A DNA stretch of 42,294 bases from Candidatus Fibrimonadaceae bacterium (GTDB lineage: Bacteria > Fibrobacterota > Fibrobacteria > Fibrobacterales > Fibrobacteraceae), in NCBI GenBank assembly GCA_031281275.1, contig JAITFP010000032.1, forward strand, positions 1-42,294, given 5' to 3'. Made by a program: the position numbers and the translations under genes. Shown here piece by piece: positions 25,614 through 32,174 of this stretch. The notes under the pieces were generated by a model, which saw nothing but the letters and a program-made list of their open reading frames with translations, searched no databases and had not been told where the DNA came from. Every line of letters begins with the position of its first letter. Position 1 is the first letter of the stretch.

Positions 25614-26410
25614 AAGGAAACTCCTATCCCCGAAGCCAAAATTACGCCTCCAAGAATGTAAAACAGATTCCTTTGAGTTTTGGCACTCTCCACGTTTTTC
25701 CAAGCATCATCGTAAAAGGGTCTATCTTTCTCGTCAATGTTATAGCCATCATACGTATCTTTCACTTCTATGTCTTTCAAATATCCAGCAACCATCATGC
25801 CTGCCCCCAGTACGTCCAAACCAATAGCAACCCAAAAAGCGGTTTTGCTAGGCTTCTTTTCAATCACTATCACCTCCGGCTTGGCAGGCGCAGGCTCCAC
25901 CTTGGTAGCCTCAGGTTTCTCAACAACTATCGGCTTAACTTCCACAAGCATCCTTTTGAACAAATCCGATGCCTTTTCATCTATGAGAGCGAGCAATCCG
26001 GTTACATCTTTGGAACTGCCCGTGAACGAACCCATAAGGTTTCCCTTCTGCGTATCGTATAGCTCCACCTTTATTGTCAGATTCTCGCTAAAACGCCCTA
26101 TGCGCCCCTGAGACACATAATCAGCGCTCACCTTCCTTCCCAGCTCCGCTAGGCAGCTGGATTCCTTGCACACCTTCACCGTGTTCTCTTGCGAGCCAAG
26201 GAAGGCTACTATGCTTTCCGTGGTCATAACACCGAACCTATCGGCAGGAAGAATATTAACTGCCGCCTCGCGAAGCCTGTCGGTCAGATAAGTCAAGTCG
26301 GCAACGCTTATGGAATCAAAATCATCCATAGTGTTGATGATGGCAATGCGTTCTTGCTGCCCGTAGGCGGCAAGGGCAAGAAATAGCAAAATAAAAATTA
26401 ATCTACACAT
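25604..26410 (-). CDS. Secreted CsgG/LpoB-like paralogue with a two-helix tail (paralogue B)
   Basis: 268 residues. Signal peptide (about 1-17, AAYG-Q), then the same N-terminal domain of about 140 residues as in paralogue A (ERIAIINTMDD, DRFGVMTTESIVAFLG, CLAELGRKVSADYVSQGRIGRF). A Pro/Glu/Lys-rich linker (about 160-185) leads to two transmembrane segments (about 190-207 and 246-266). It sits in a leftward operon: 37-residue lipoprotein, this gene, truncated lipoprotein, two FISUMP lipoproteins. Its Shine-Dalgarno (GAGGA) overlaps the stop of the preceding mini-gene. An envelope-sensing or scaffold role is only a guess. Confidence 0.78.
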   Translation of the reverse strand: MCRLIFILLFLALAAYGQQERIAIINTMDDFDSISVADLTYLTDRLREAAVNILPADRFGVMTTESIVAFLGSQENTVKVCKESSCLAELGRKVSADYVSQGRIGRFSENLTIKVELYDTQKGNLMGSFTGSSKDVTGLLALIDEKASDLFKRMLVEVKPIVVEKPEATKVEPAPAKPEVIVIEKKPSKTAFWVAIGLDVLGAGMMVAGYLKDIEVKDTYDGYNIDEKDRPFYDDAWKNVESAKTQRNLFYILGGVILASGIGVSLWF

Positions 26411-26420
26411 TTAGTTATCC

Positions 26421-26534
26421 TCACTTTTTATATTTCAAATATGCTGCCTGCTGCGTTTTGGAAGCACAGGAACTGAGTGTGGATGCCATGGCTAATCCGA
26501 GGATAGCCGTGAGTAGAAAACGGTTGGTTTTCAT
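26421..26534 (-). CDS. 37-residue lipoprotein
   Basis: This very short ORF starts at ATG 26534 with AAGAGG 7 nt upstream. It encodes a textbook lipoprotein signal peptide (MKTNRFLLTAILGLAMAST then LSSC, Cys23) followed by only 14 residues, rich in Ala, Gln and Lys. A TATATT at 26571-26576 on the minus strand could be its -10. It heads the operon with CsgG-like paralogue B, 10 nt downstream. The tiny mature part suggests a lysis-type or entericidin-type peptide, or a membrane tether. Confidence 0.65.
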   Translation of the reverse strand: MKTNRFLLTAILGLAMASTLSSCASKTQQAAYLKYKK

Positions 26535-26677
26535 AATAAACCTCTTTGTTGAAGGGGAAAATTTTTTGCCAATATATACATGTTGCATAGTTAGTAACAT
26601 AGTAAATTACCAGACCAGAATTCACAGGATTTTAGGATTAACAGAAGAGCCTCCATTACTGGCTTTATTAACCAATT

Positions 26678-28693
26678 TCACTCCATAACGCAGTTAAAAT
26701 ACCCACAATCCATCACGCAACGAACCGAGAGTCCCATAGATTTGGAATATTCGGAATGAGCTACGTTATCTCTGTCTGTGCTTATATATTTGTATTTGCC
26801 ATAAGGACCATTGACATCGCTTGTCCACCAATATCCTTTTTCGCCACTTTCTGCAAAACCTTGGGATTTGGTGAAACCGCCTGGCAATGCGGTAAAACCA
26901 TAATTATCCCAACCACCCCACTCCTTTGATTTAAGTTTTCTGGCAACATCGCCGCCTGAACTCTCTATCAAATTCTGCCAATCATCATTGCTAGACAAAC
27001 GCCAAGGAGAGGGGCAAACTGTTTGAGCTATATCCCAATCATAAAGCCGCCCGTATTTATCGCAGTTTTCAGGTTTATTGTTATAGCAAAAACTTCCTTT
27101 TGCATTGTAATTTAAATTATTTGCCATCCACATTGTGTTGCCTATTTTAATTACATTGTATTTCCTGCTGTCGCGAGTATCTGTGAATATTTTGCTGATT
27201 TTTTTAATCGGCGGGTTTTGTATGCAAAGAACAGAGAGAGCATTGGATTTATCTTTCAAGGTACTGGAGAATCCTCCTGAGGGCGATAAACTCCGTGCCT
27301 GAGCAGAACCAGTAGCTTCAAATATTGTAGATGTCCACCAAAAACCGTTTTCTTCTAAATTGCGCCAGCGACCTATTTTTTCTCCGCTTCTCTGCTGTTC
27401 TATGGTATATTCATACACATCGCTATCACGCCATCCGCCTTTCAAAGCAGAAATGGCAGCCGCAAGTCCTTTGCCCGCAGATTTTTCCAATTCATTCCAC
27501 TCCGAGTCGCTAGGCAAATGCCAACCAACCGGACATACCTTAGCCGCAGTGTTCCAGTCATATAAACGCCCGTATTTTTGGCAATAAAAATCATCGTCTT
27601 CAAAACACCAAGATTTGCCTATGCTCGTTTTATAGTTCATATTTTCTGCCATCCAAACTTGATTGCCTATCTTGACCGTTTTGTATTGCTTTACATCGTT
27701 TGTTTTGCCAGTTTTAGGAATATTCTGAACGCAGCGAACCGAATAGCCAATGGATTTATTTGTGATTTTTTCGTCCAAGTTATTTTCATTTGTTTTAATA
27801 TGAGAGCTATATGCATCGTTATTTCCATACTCTGCTATGCCCCACCAATTTCCAGATTTTTCTTTATCTAAAAATTTGTATTCATTTGGGGATACTGCAT
27901 GGCTATATTCGCCGCTTAAACTTCCACCGAGCATTGGTGAAAATTCGGTTATTGATACTTCACTCCATTCGCGCCGAGTAGGTAAATGCCAACCGCTAGG
28001 ACATGCTTTAATCGCTGTATTCCAATCATATAAACGCCCGTAAATATTGCAATTATAATCATCGTTTTCATAGCACCAAGATTTTCCAGTTTTATAGTTT
28101 AAATTTTCTGCCATCCATAACCCAGAGCCTATTTTAACGGTATTGTAGAGCTTTATATCATTTTTCTTTTCGCTGGGTTTGGCTTTGATATTCTGAATGC
28201 AGCGAACAGCAAAATTGGCAGTTTCAACATTATCTAATTTGTTTATGCCACCAAAACCGGAATTTAAAACTACATAATAAACAATGGTATCTACGCCAAT
28301 ATTAGTGGCAGCCCACCATTTGCCCTGAGTTCCCCACCCGATTTTCGCTTTGAGTTTGGCATCCATTTCACTTATTTCTTTTTTTAAATCTTCCCAAGCA
28401 CTTTTGCTAGGCAAACGCCAACCCGATGGGCAAGCCTTTTGCACGGAATCAAAATTGAAAAGTTTGCTCTTTTTGTAATTCAAATCCTCTGCCATCCAAA
28501 CCCGCCCGCCTAATTTTAAAGTTTTATATTTCTTGTTTTCGCGGAAATCTGTGAATGTGCCTTTAATATCATCTAAGGTTATTTGGGTTTCTTTAGTGCC
28601 TTTAGTATCTGCAGGTTTAATATTTTTTGGTGCATTTTTTTGAGCAAATGCAAGACAGGCAAAGAGTAATAATAAAAAGGTAAATTTTTTCAT
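26678..28693 (-). CDS. Secreted protein with four FISUMP domains
   Basis: 671 residues. Signal peptide (about 1-17, AFAQ) and a Lys-rich spacer, then four FISUMP repeats of about 125-170 residues. Each has a VWMAE-NLNY start, a GRLYDWNTA and CPSGWHLP-type core (missing its YGRLYDW part in repeat 1), and an SVRCIQN/SVRCVQN end. The last ends VRCVMDCGYFNCVME with an extra cysteine pair. Domain boundaries are near residues 45-168, 178-328, 335-495 and 500-665. No lipobox is seen, so it is probably secreted or periplasmic. A TAGTAT box lies 6 nt before the ATG with no Shine-Dalgarno. Molecular function unknown. Confidence 0.88.
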   Translation of the reverse strand: MKKFTFLLLLFACLAFAQKNAPKNIKPADTKGTKETQITLDDIKGTFTDFRENKKYKTLKLGGRVWMAEDLNYKKSKLFNFDSVQKACPSGWRLPSKSAWEDLKKEISEMDAKLKAKIGWGTQGKWWAATNIGVDTIVYYVVLNSGFGGINKLDNVETANFAVRCIQNIKAKPSEKKNDIKLYNTVKIGSGLWMAENLNYKTGKSWCYENDDYNCNIYGRLYDWNTAIKACPSGWHLPTRREWSEVSITEFSPMLGGSLSGEYSHAVSPNEYKFLDKEKSGNWWGIAEYGNNDAYSSHIKTNENNLDEKITNKSIGYSVRCVQNIPKTGKTNDVKQYKTVKIGNQVWMAENMNYKTSIGKSWCFEDDDFYCQKYGRLYDWNTAAKVCPVGWHLPSDSEWNELEKSAGKGLAAAISALKGGWRDSDVYEYTIEQQRSGEKIGRWRNLEENGFWWTSTIFEATGSAQARSLSPSGGFSSTLKDKSNALSVLCIQNPPIKKISKIFTDTRDSRKYNVIKIGNTMWMANNLNYNAKGSFCYNNKPENCDKYGRLYDWDIAQTVCPSPWRLSSNDDWQNLIESSGGDVARKLKSKEWGGWDNYGFTALPGGFTKSQGFAESGEKGYWWTSDVNGPYGKYKYISTDRDNVAHSEYSKSMGLSVRCVMDCGYFNCVME

Positions 28694-28705
28694 TGCCTAA
28701 TACTA
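28694..28705 (-). promoter_or_regulatory. Leaderless-type -10 box of the four-domain FISUMP gene
   Basis: TAGTAT at 28700-28705 (minus strand), then 6 nt, then ATG at 28693, with no Shine-Dalgarno. The box overlaps the stop codon of the upstream gene, so this gene probably has its own promoter. Confidence 0.45.
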
Positions 28706-28903
28706 AGTAAATTCGTAAACTTTGCGAACGTTTAATACTTTTTCGCTCTCATTTACAAAAATATCTTCTTTTTCCGCATCGTCTATAAACCTTATATGGC
28801 TACCATCGGGAATTTTTTCCATTTCCGATGGATTGTCTATAAGATAACGCAGGAATTCTCCGGTACGCTCTATATCGAGTGTTACTTTTTCCTCATTTGT
28901 CAT
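28703..28903 (-). CDS. Small hypothetical protein (DUF5647-like)
   Basis: 66 residues, acidic. The segment FLRYLIDNPSEMEKIPDGSHIRFIDD recalls DUF5647 (a short family with an 'L..PE..EKIPDGAHV.F.D' pattern). The Shine-Dalgarno AAGGAG lies inside the end of the upstream small gene, one base away, so the two form a pair. The pair has the size and order of a toxin-antitoxin couple, but no toxin motif was recognised. Confidence 0.6.
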   Translation of the reverse strand: MTNEEKVTLDIERTGEFLRYLIDNPSEMEKIPDGSHIRFIDDAEKEDIFVNESEKVLNVRKVYEFT

Positions 28904-28904
28904 A

Positions 28905-29129
28905 CTATTTTCTCCTTTTAGACAAAAATCTTTCTTTATACCAAACCCAACGAGTTTTTAAATCTTGTATAGCATAATCCAATGATAATCTATCATCTAT
29001 TAAAGTTTCATATTGGCAAATAAAATCCTTTAGTTCTCCATTTATAGACGATATATGAACTCTAATTCTATTACAACCATCAAAACCAATCTTAATTAAA
29101 TAACTCTTATTCACATTGGTAATATACAA
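28905..29129 (-). CDS. Small hypothetical protein paired with the DUF5647-like gene
   Basis: 74 residues if read from TTG 29129, which has GGGGAG 5 nt upstream; GTG 29114 is the alternative start. The segment IRVHISSINGELKDFICQYETLIDDRLSLDYAI suggests a small beta-sheet protein of the kind often found next to DUF5647 genes, but I cannot name it with confidence. It lies just after a strong terminator and starts a two-gene unit. Confidence 0.55.
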   Translation of the reverse strand: MYITNVNKSYLIKIGFDGCNRIRVHISSINGELKDFICQYETLIDDRLSLDYAIQDLKTRWVWYKERFLSKRRK

Positions 29130-29148
29130 AAAACTCCCCTCACCCCCT

Positions 29149-29176
29149 AAAACAAAAACCCCCTTGCGGGGGCTTG
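29149..29176 (-). terminator. Terminator, left copy of a 28-bp direct repeat
   Basis: CCCCC-TTGC-GGGGG hairpin preceded by AAAACAAAAA, so on the minus strand the hairpin is followed by a U-rich tract. It ends leftward transcription of the nuclease operon. It is identical over 28 bp to the copy at 31240-31267. Confidence 0.8.
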
Positions 29177-29187
29177 GGGCTAAAGAT

Positions 29188-29207
29188 TAGTGGCTAGTGG
29201 CTAGTGG
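29188..29207. repeat. Tandem heptamer repeat (TAGTGGC x2.9)
   Basis: Three copies, the last one base short, of TAGTGGC over 20 bp, in the spacer after the nuclease operon. On the minus strand it supplies the stop codon of a small broken ORF. Confidence 0.85.
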
Positions 29208-29312
29208 ATACTTCTGCTATCTTTTCTCGTACCATTACACCAATAATCTCTGCTGGGCTTTTTTTACAGAAAGTTCATCTAAGCCAAATAATTTGGTGTT
29301 TAGTTTGCTCAC
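29194..29312 (-). pseudogene. Small broken ORF with an A7 slip
   Basis: From GTG 29312 the frame reads SKLNTKLFGLDELSVKKAQQ and soon stops. Around a run of seven A (29259-29265, minus strand) the next frame continues with a sensible IIGVMVREKIAEVSTSH. One extra A would join them into a 40-residue ORF. This suggests a recent indel in a homopolymer, or slippage. Not recognised. Confidence 0.3.
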
Positions 29313-29362
29313 GAAACCAATTCCCCGTAGCTAAAGCCCTGTGGGTCTCATATCTATACGCT

Positions 29363-30226
29363 TTATGCTTTCTGATAAGCTTGGTTAATGAAATCTTTTA
29401 TTTCATTAAATTGTTCTTCGGATTTGCAATTGCACATCCAACTATCTGTACCAAGATATCTCACTTCGCAATAGCTAGGAGGGATAAACCTATATTTCAA
29501 TTTAGTTTTGCTTTGAAAATTTGACATATCGGCTTTAAAGCATATAATATATTGCCCACCGTCAGTGTCCCAATAATTAAGAGAACAAAAATCATTGTCA
29601 TTTTTTTTGAAACGCATAATCATTTTAGAAGGATGCTCAGTCACATCACCCAAACTCTTTATATGTGACAATATTTTTTCAAATAAAGGTAATTGTTTGT
29701 TGGATACTGTTTTTTTAAAATATTCTACATCCTTAATTTGTTGGGATTTTGGTTTTTCTGATGATTCATCAAATTCTACATTGGGCTGACATACAATATC
29801 AAACTCTGGTTCAGCTTGATTAGGATTAATTCTTCTAAAACTTATTTCTAATGCATAGATATTCATACCGTGTTCATTCAGCATATTAATCGTGTCTTTG
29901 AATTCTTCTATTTCACTTGCAATAAAAATTAGAATGTCTGCTTGTTGGTTAGACATATACAATAAACCTCTGCCAATATGCTCAGGATCCAATTCTTTCC
30001 ATTGTGCTTCTATCACTACACGTTTGCCAGTATTTTCGGCTAAGATGTCTATTCGTCTTTGACTGGCTTTTAAGCCTACTTCTGTCTCTGCTTTCACCAG
30101 AGGTAAACCAAGTTTATCGCTGAGAAAATCTATGTTATCTGCTAACCATGCTGTAAAATCTGTTTCTTTTTTGACAGTTAAATCTTCATAGCTAACATAC
30201 GTTGGCTTATTTAATGTTAATGGCAT
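29363..30226 (-). CDS. PD-(D/E)XK nuclease-like protein, partner of the PvuRts1I-like enzyme
   Basis: 287 residues. The N-terminal half has a PD-(D/E)XK-type core: RRIDILA (Asp60), VVIEAQW (Glu73-x-Gln75) and the following EHIGRGLLYMSNQQADILIFIASEI. This is the pattern of DUF4268/DUF91-like restriction and repair nucleases, with Gln in place of the usual Lys. The C-terminal 120 residues (LFEKILSHIKSLGD...WDTDGGQYIICFKA) form a separate, unrecognised domain. The ATG has GGAGAC ahead and lies inside the last 20 bp of the PvuRts1I-like gene, so the two are translated from one message. Confidence 0.7.
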   Translation of the reverse strand: MPLTLNKPTYVSYEDLTVKKETDFTAWLADNIDFLSDKLGLPLVKAETEVGLKASQRRIDILAENTGKRVVIEAQWKELDPEHIGRGLLYMSNQQADILIFIASEIEEFKDTINMLNEHGMNIYALEISFRRINPNQAEPEFDIVCQPNVEFDESSEKPKSQQIKDVEYFKKTVSNKQLPLFEKILSHIKSLGDVTEHPSKMIMRFKKNDNDFCSLNYWDTDGGQYIICFKADMSNFQSKTKLKYRFIPPSYCEVRYLGTDSWMCNCKSEEQFNEIKDFINQAYQKA

Positions 30227-31163
30227 TGACTTGTCTCCTATTATTGCTTACTGTACGGTGTGGGTTTGATGGCTTGGTTCTAACTATAGGAAATTCTTTG
30301 GAAATCCTTTTCCAATATGCCCTTTTTTCTTTTTCTCCATAATATTTGAAAACACCCGCAAATTTGTATTTTTCTCCATCATCTAATCCTACAAATATGA
30401 GACGATTTTGTTTGTTTAGTTTATACAAATCTTTCCCTTCTGAAAATACATCTTTTTTGTTCCATTTATTGCCGTAATTGGCGTACCTAGAGCCAAGTTT
30501 TGGAAACCAAACTTTGTATTTCTTATATTCGCCTACTAATGTTTTTGGGGTAAAAAAGCCCCTTGATTGTTTATTACTCGATTCCCAAGAAAAAATCATT
30601 TTAAGTGCATCTCGCTGACTTCCAAAGACAACATAGTCATCGGTAGAAATCGTTTTTTTGCGTTTAAAATATTGTTCGGAGGCTCTTGGCGGTGGATTCC
30701 ACGGCTCAATTTTTTTACTTTTAATACGTTCTTTTATTTTTTCCACTATTTCATTTATTTTACTTTCTATTTTTTCAAATGAAATTTCTTTTTCGGATTC
30801 TTTTGAATAAATTTTAATACGAAACTCTTTATAGCCTGGCTTGACTTCTCTTATTTTCTTTTCTCGTTTTTTGTCTTCTTCTTTTTGGTTTTCGTGATGT
30901 TGCTCATCGCATTCGATTCCTATGTTTAGCTGAGGGAAGTATAAATCTATGCGATATTTTTTGCGGTCTTTGCAAGTGATGCCCTTTTCTCGGACTGGTT
31001 CTAAATCACAATTTTTTAAACGATTCCAAATGGCATAAACTACGTAGTTCTCATATTTTTTTCCACGTTTTTCATTTTTTTCAGAGTATTCTTTGTCTTG
31101 TTCGGATAATCGTTTGCATATTTCCTTAAATTTTTCGTTTATGTAAGTATTTTCTTTTTTCAT
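30207..31163 (-). CDS. PvuRts1I/AbaSI-like modification-dependent endonuclease
   Basis: 318 residues, near the 290-320 of the PvuRts1I group. An N-terminal Vsr-like nuclease domain carries RIDLYFPQLNIGIECDEQHH (Asp73, Glu84, Asp86, Glu87, His89/90). A lysine-rich helical linker follows (about 120-165). The C-terminal domain (VVFGSQRDALKMIF, KYKVWFPKLG, NRLIFVGLDDG then KFAGVFKYYG) matches the SRA-like half that recognises the modified base. Known members cut DNA with 5-hydroxymethyl- or glucosyl-hydroxymethyl-cytosine, as in T-even phages. A Shine-Dalgarno GGAG precedes the ATG. The codons are rich in AAA/GAA, giving a lysine-heavy protein. Assignment rests on recalled motifs. Confidence 0.72.
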   Translation of the reverse strand: MKKENTYINEKFKEICKRLSEQDKEYSEKNEKRGKKYENYVVYAIWNRLKNCDLEPVREKGITCKDRKKYRIDLYFPQLNIGIECDEQHHENQKEEDKKREKKIREVKPGYKEFRIKIYSKESEKEISFEKIESKINEIVEKIKERIKSKKIEPWNPPPRASEQYFKRKKTISTDDYVVFGSQRDALKMIFSWESSNKQSRGFFTPKTLVGEYKKYKVWFPKLGSRYANYGNKWNKKDVFSEGKDLYKLNKQNRLIFVGLDDGEKYKFAGVFKYYGEKEKRAYWKRISKEFPIVRTKPSNPHRTVSNNRRQVNAINIK

Positions 31164-31239
31164 ATTACGATTCTCCGTTTTTTAATACCAACCTTAAACA
31201 TTATATATAATATACATTTTTTTTGTGTAATGAGTACGA

Positions 31240-31272
31240 AAAACAAAAACCCCCTTGCGGGGGCTTGTTTTT
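31240..31272. terminator. Bidirectional terminator, right copy of the 28-bp repeat
   Basis: The same hairpin as at 29149, here with A-rich sequence on the left and CTTGTTTTTTC on the right, so it can end transcription in both directions. It lies 3 bp after the leftward gene ending at 31276. Confidence 0.82.
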
Positions 31273-31275
31273 TCA

Positions 31276-31521
31276 CTACGCAAGCCCAGTTTCTTTTTTA
31301 CGCATTTTTAAACGGTTACGTAATTTCTTAAAAATACTATCAAATATATTTATATCTGATTTAACAATTATTGCATCATCCGGCAAGTCTGGATGTTCAT
31401 CATCAAAATCTGGTTCAAAGCCTGAATCTTCAAGAACTTTGAGGCGAGCATATAATTCCTCATTTAAAGGGAAAGCCTTAGCTGCCTGCTTTGCAGTCAT
31501 GACATACACTTTATTTTCCAT
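31276..31521 (-). CDS. Small hypothetical protein
   Basis: 81 residues from ATG 31521, chosen because GGAGATGG lies just upstream; 18 extra codons upstream are open but lack a start signal. The protein begins MENKVYVMTAKQAAKAFPL, has an acidic middle (DFDDEHPDLPDDAIIV) and a basic C-terminus (FKKLRNRLKMRKKE). The acidic-then-basic layout fits a DNA-binding antitoxin or small regulator, but no family was recognised. It is followed by a terminator. Confidence 0.6.
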   Translation of the reverse strand: MENKVYVMTAKQAAKAFPLNEELYARLKVLEDSGFEPDFDDEHPDLPDDAIIVKSDINIFDSIFKKLRNRLKMRKKETGLA

Positions 31522-31582
31522 AATACCATCTCCTTTCTTTTCTACCTGCAATCCTAACAGAAATAAAACTGCCATTGATTTT

Positions 31583-31812
31583 TTAAACCGAAATTTTCAT
31601 TTCCAATTCTTTAAGTCCAAGCAAAATTGCAGTTTTCATAACATTTTGATAACCTACATTGAGGAAACTGTCGACTGCTTGTGCTCGTTTTTGCATTGCA
31701 AGTGGAATGTCATAGCTTCTTCTCTAAAAAGATTTCTTTCTGGAGTGCCAACTTTTCCAAATCTAACATCCATAATTTCATCAACGCTTGCTACTTTTCG
31801 ATCTGCTTTCAT
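31583..31812 (-). pseudogene. Frameshifted small antitoxin-like gene
   Basis: ATG 31812 has AAGGAG ahead. The frame begins MKADRKVASVDEIMDVRFG then KVGTPERNLFREEAM, like the N-terminus of HigA-type antitoxins (ERFGKIGTPER.. pattern), and stops at 31654. One base around the EEA codons would restore a second frame that runs ...PLAMQKRAQAVDSFLNVGYQ... to TAA at 31583. The helix-turn-helix expected in HigA is not seen. Probably a decayed gene. Confidence 0.5.
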
Positions 31813-31890
31813 AATACTCCTTCATTAAATTATACCTCCAAAACAACTCCCCTTAGCTAAACGGGATTCAAATAAGCGTTTTGTTTGTCA

Positions 31891-32088
31891 TTATTTTTTC
31901 GTCCAATAAAAACTGCTGCCAACCTTTTTCATACTTTTTCCTATGTCCATTCCTATTTTTCCTCAGTCGCTTTTCAACGCTAAGTAATCTCGTTCAAAAC
32001 CGCGAGAAAAGTCAGGGATAGCAACAAAATTACCCCACATATTAAATGCTGAGGCATAACCCGAAAGAAAATGTTTGAATTTACTCAT
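31891..32088 (-). pseudogene. Small protein with an in-frame TGA (41 + 23 codons)
   Basis: ATG 32088 opens MSKFKHFLSGYASAFNMWG then IPDFSRGFERDYLALKSD and meets TGA at 31963-31965. The same frame continues with GKIGMDIGKSMKKVGSSFYW and stops at TAA 31891. I recall short proteins of this type ending 'G-D-W-x-x-V-G-x-D-(I/M)-x-K-A-M', which would put a Trp (TGG) exactly at the TGA. It may be a nonsense mutation, or a 41-residue product may be real. RF2 is present, so UGA is expected to terminate. Confidence 0.45.
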
Positions 32089-32142
32089 GCTATAAAATAT
32101 ACAAAAAAGCACACCCCCCAACCTCACCCAAACCGACTCCCT

Positions 32143-32170
32143 AAAACAAAAACCCCCTCACGGAGGCTTG
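32143..32170 (-). terminator. Terminator of the Ig-repeat lipoprotein gene (third repeat copy)
   Basis: Related to the 28-bp terminators at 29149 and 31240, with three changes in and around the loop. The hairpin is shorter (CCTC/GAGG core) but is followed on the minus strand by the same U-rich tract. It lies 4 bp after the stop codon. Confidence 0.65.
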
Positions 32171-32174
32171 AAGT

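Noticed and set aside
29159-29172. The CCCCC-TTGC-GGGGG hairpins as mobile-element ends
   Set aside because: They are flanked by U-tracts and placed after stop codons, so they are terminators; the only remaining interest is that two are identical direct repeats.
31223-31828. 201-codon plus-strand ORF
   Set aside because: It runs across a terminator and opposite two minus-strand genes that have good Shine-Dalgarno sites.
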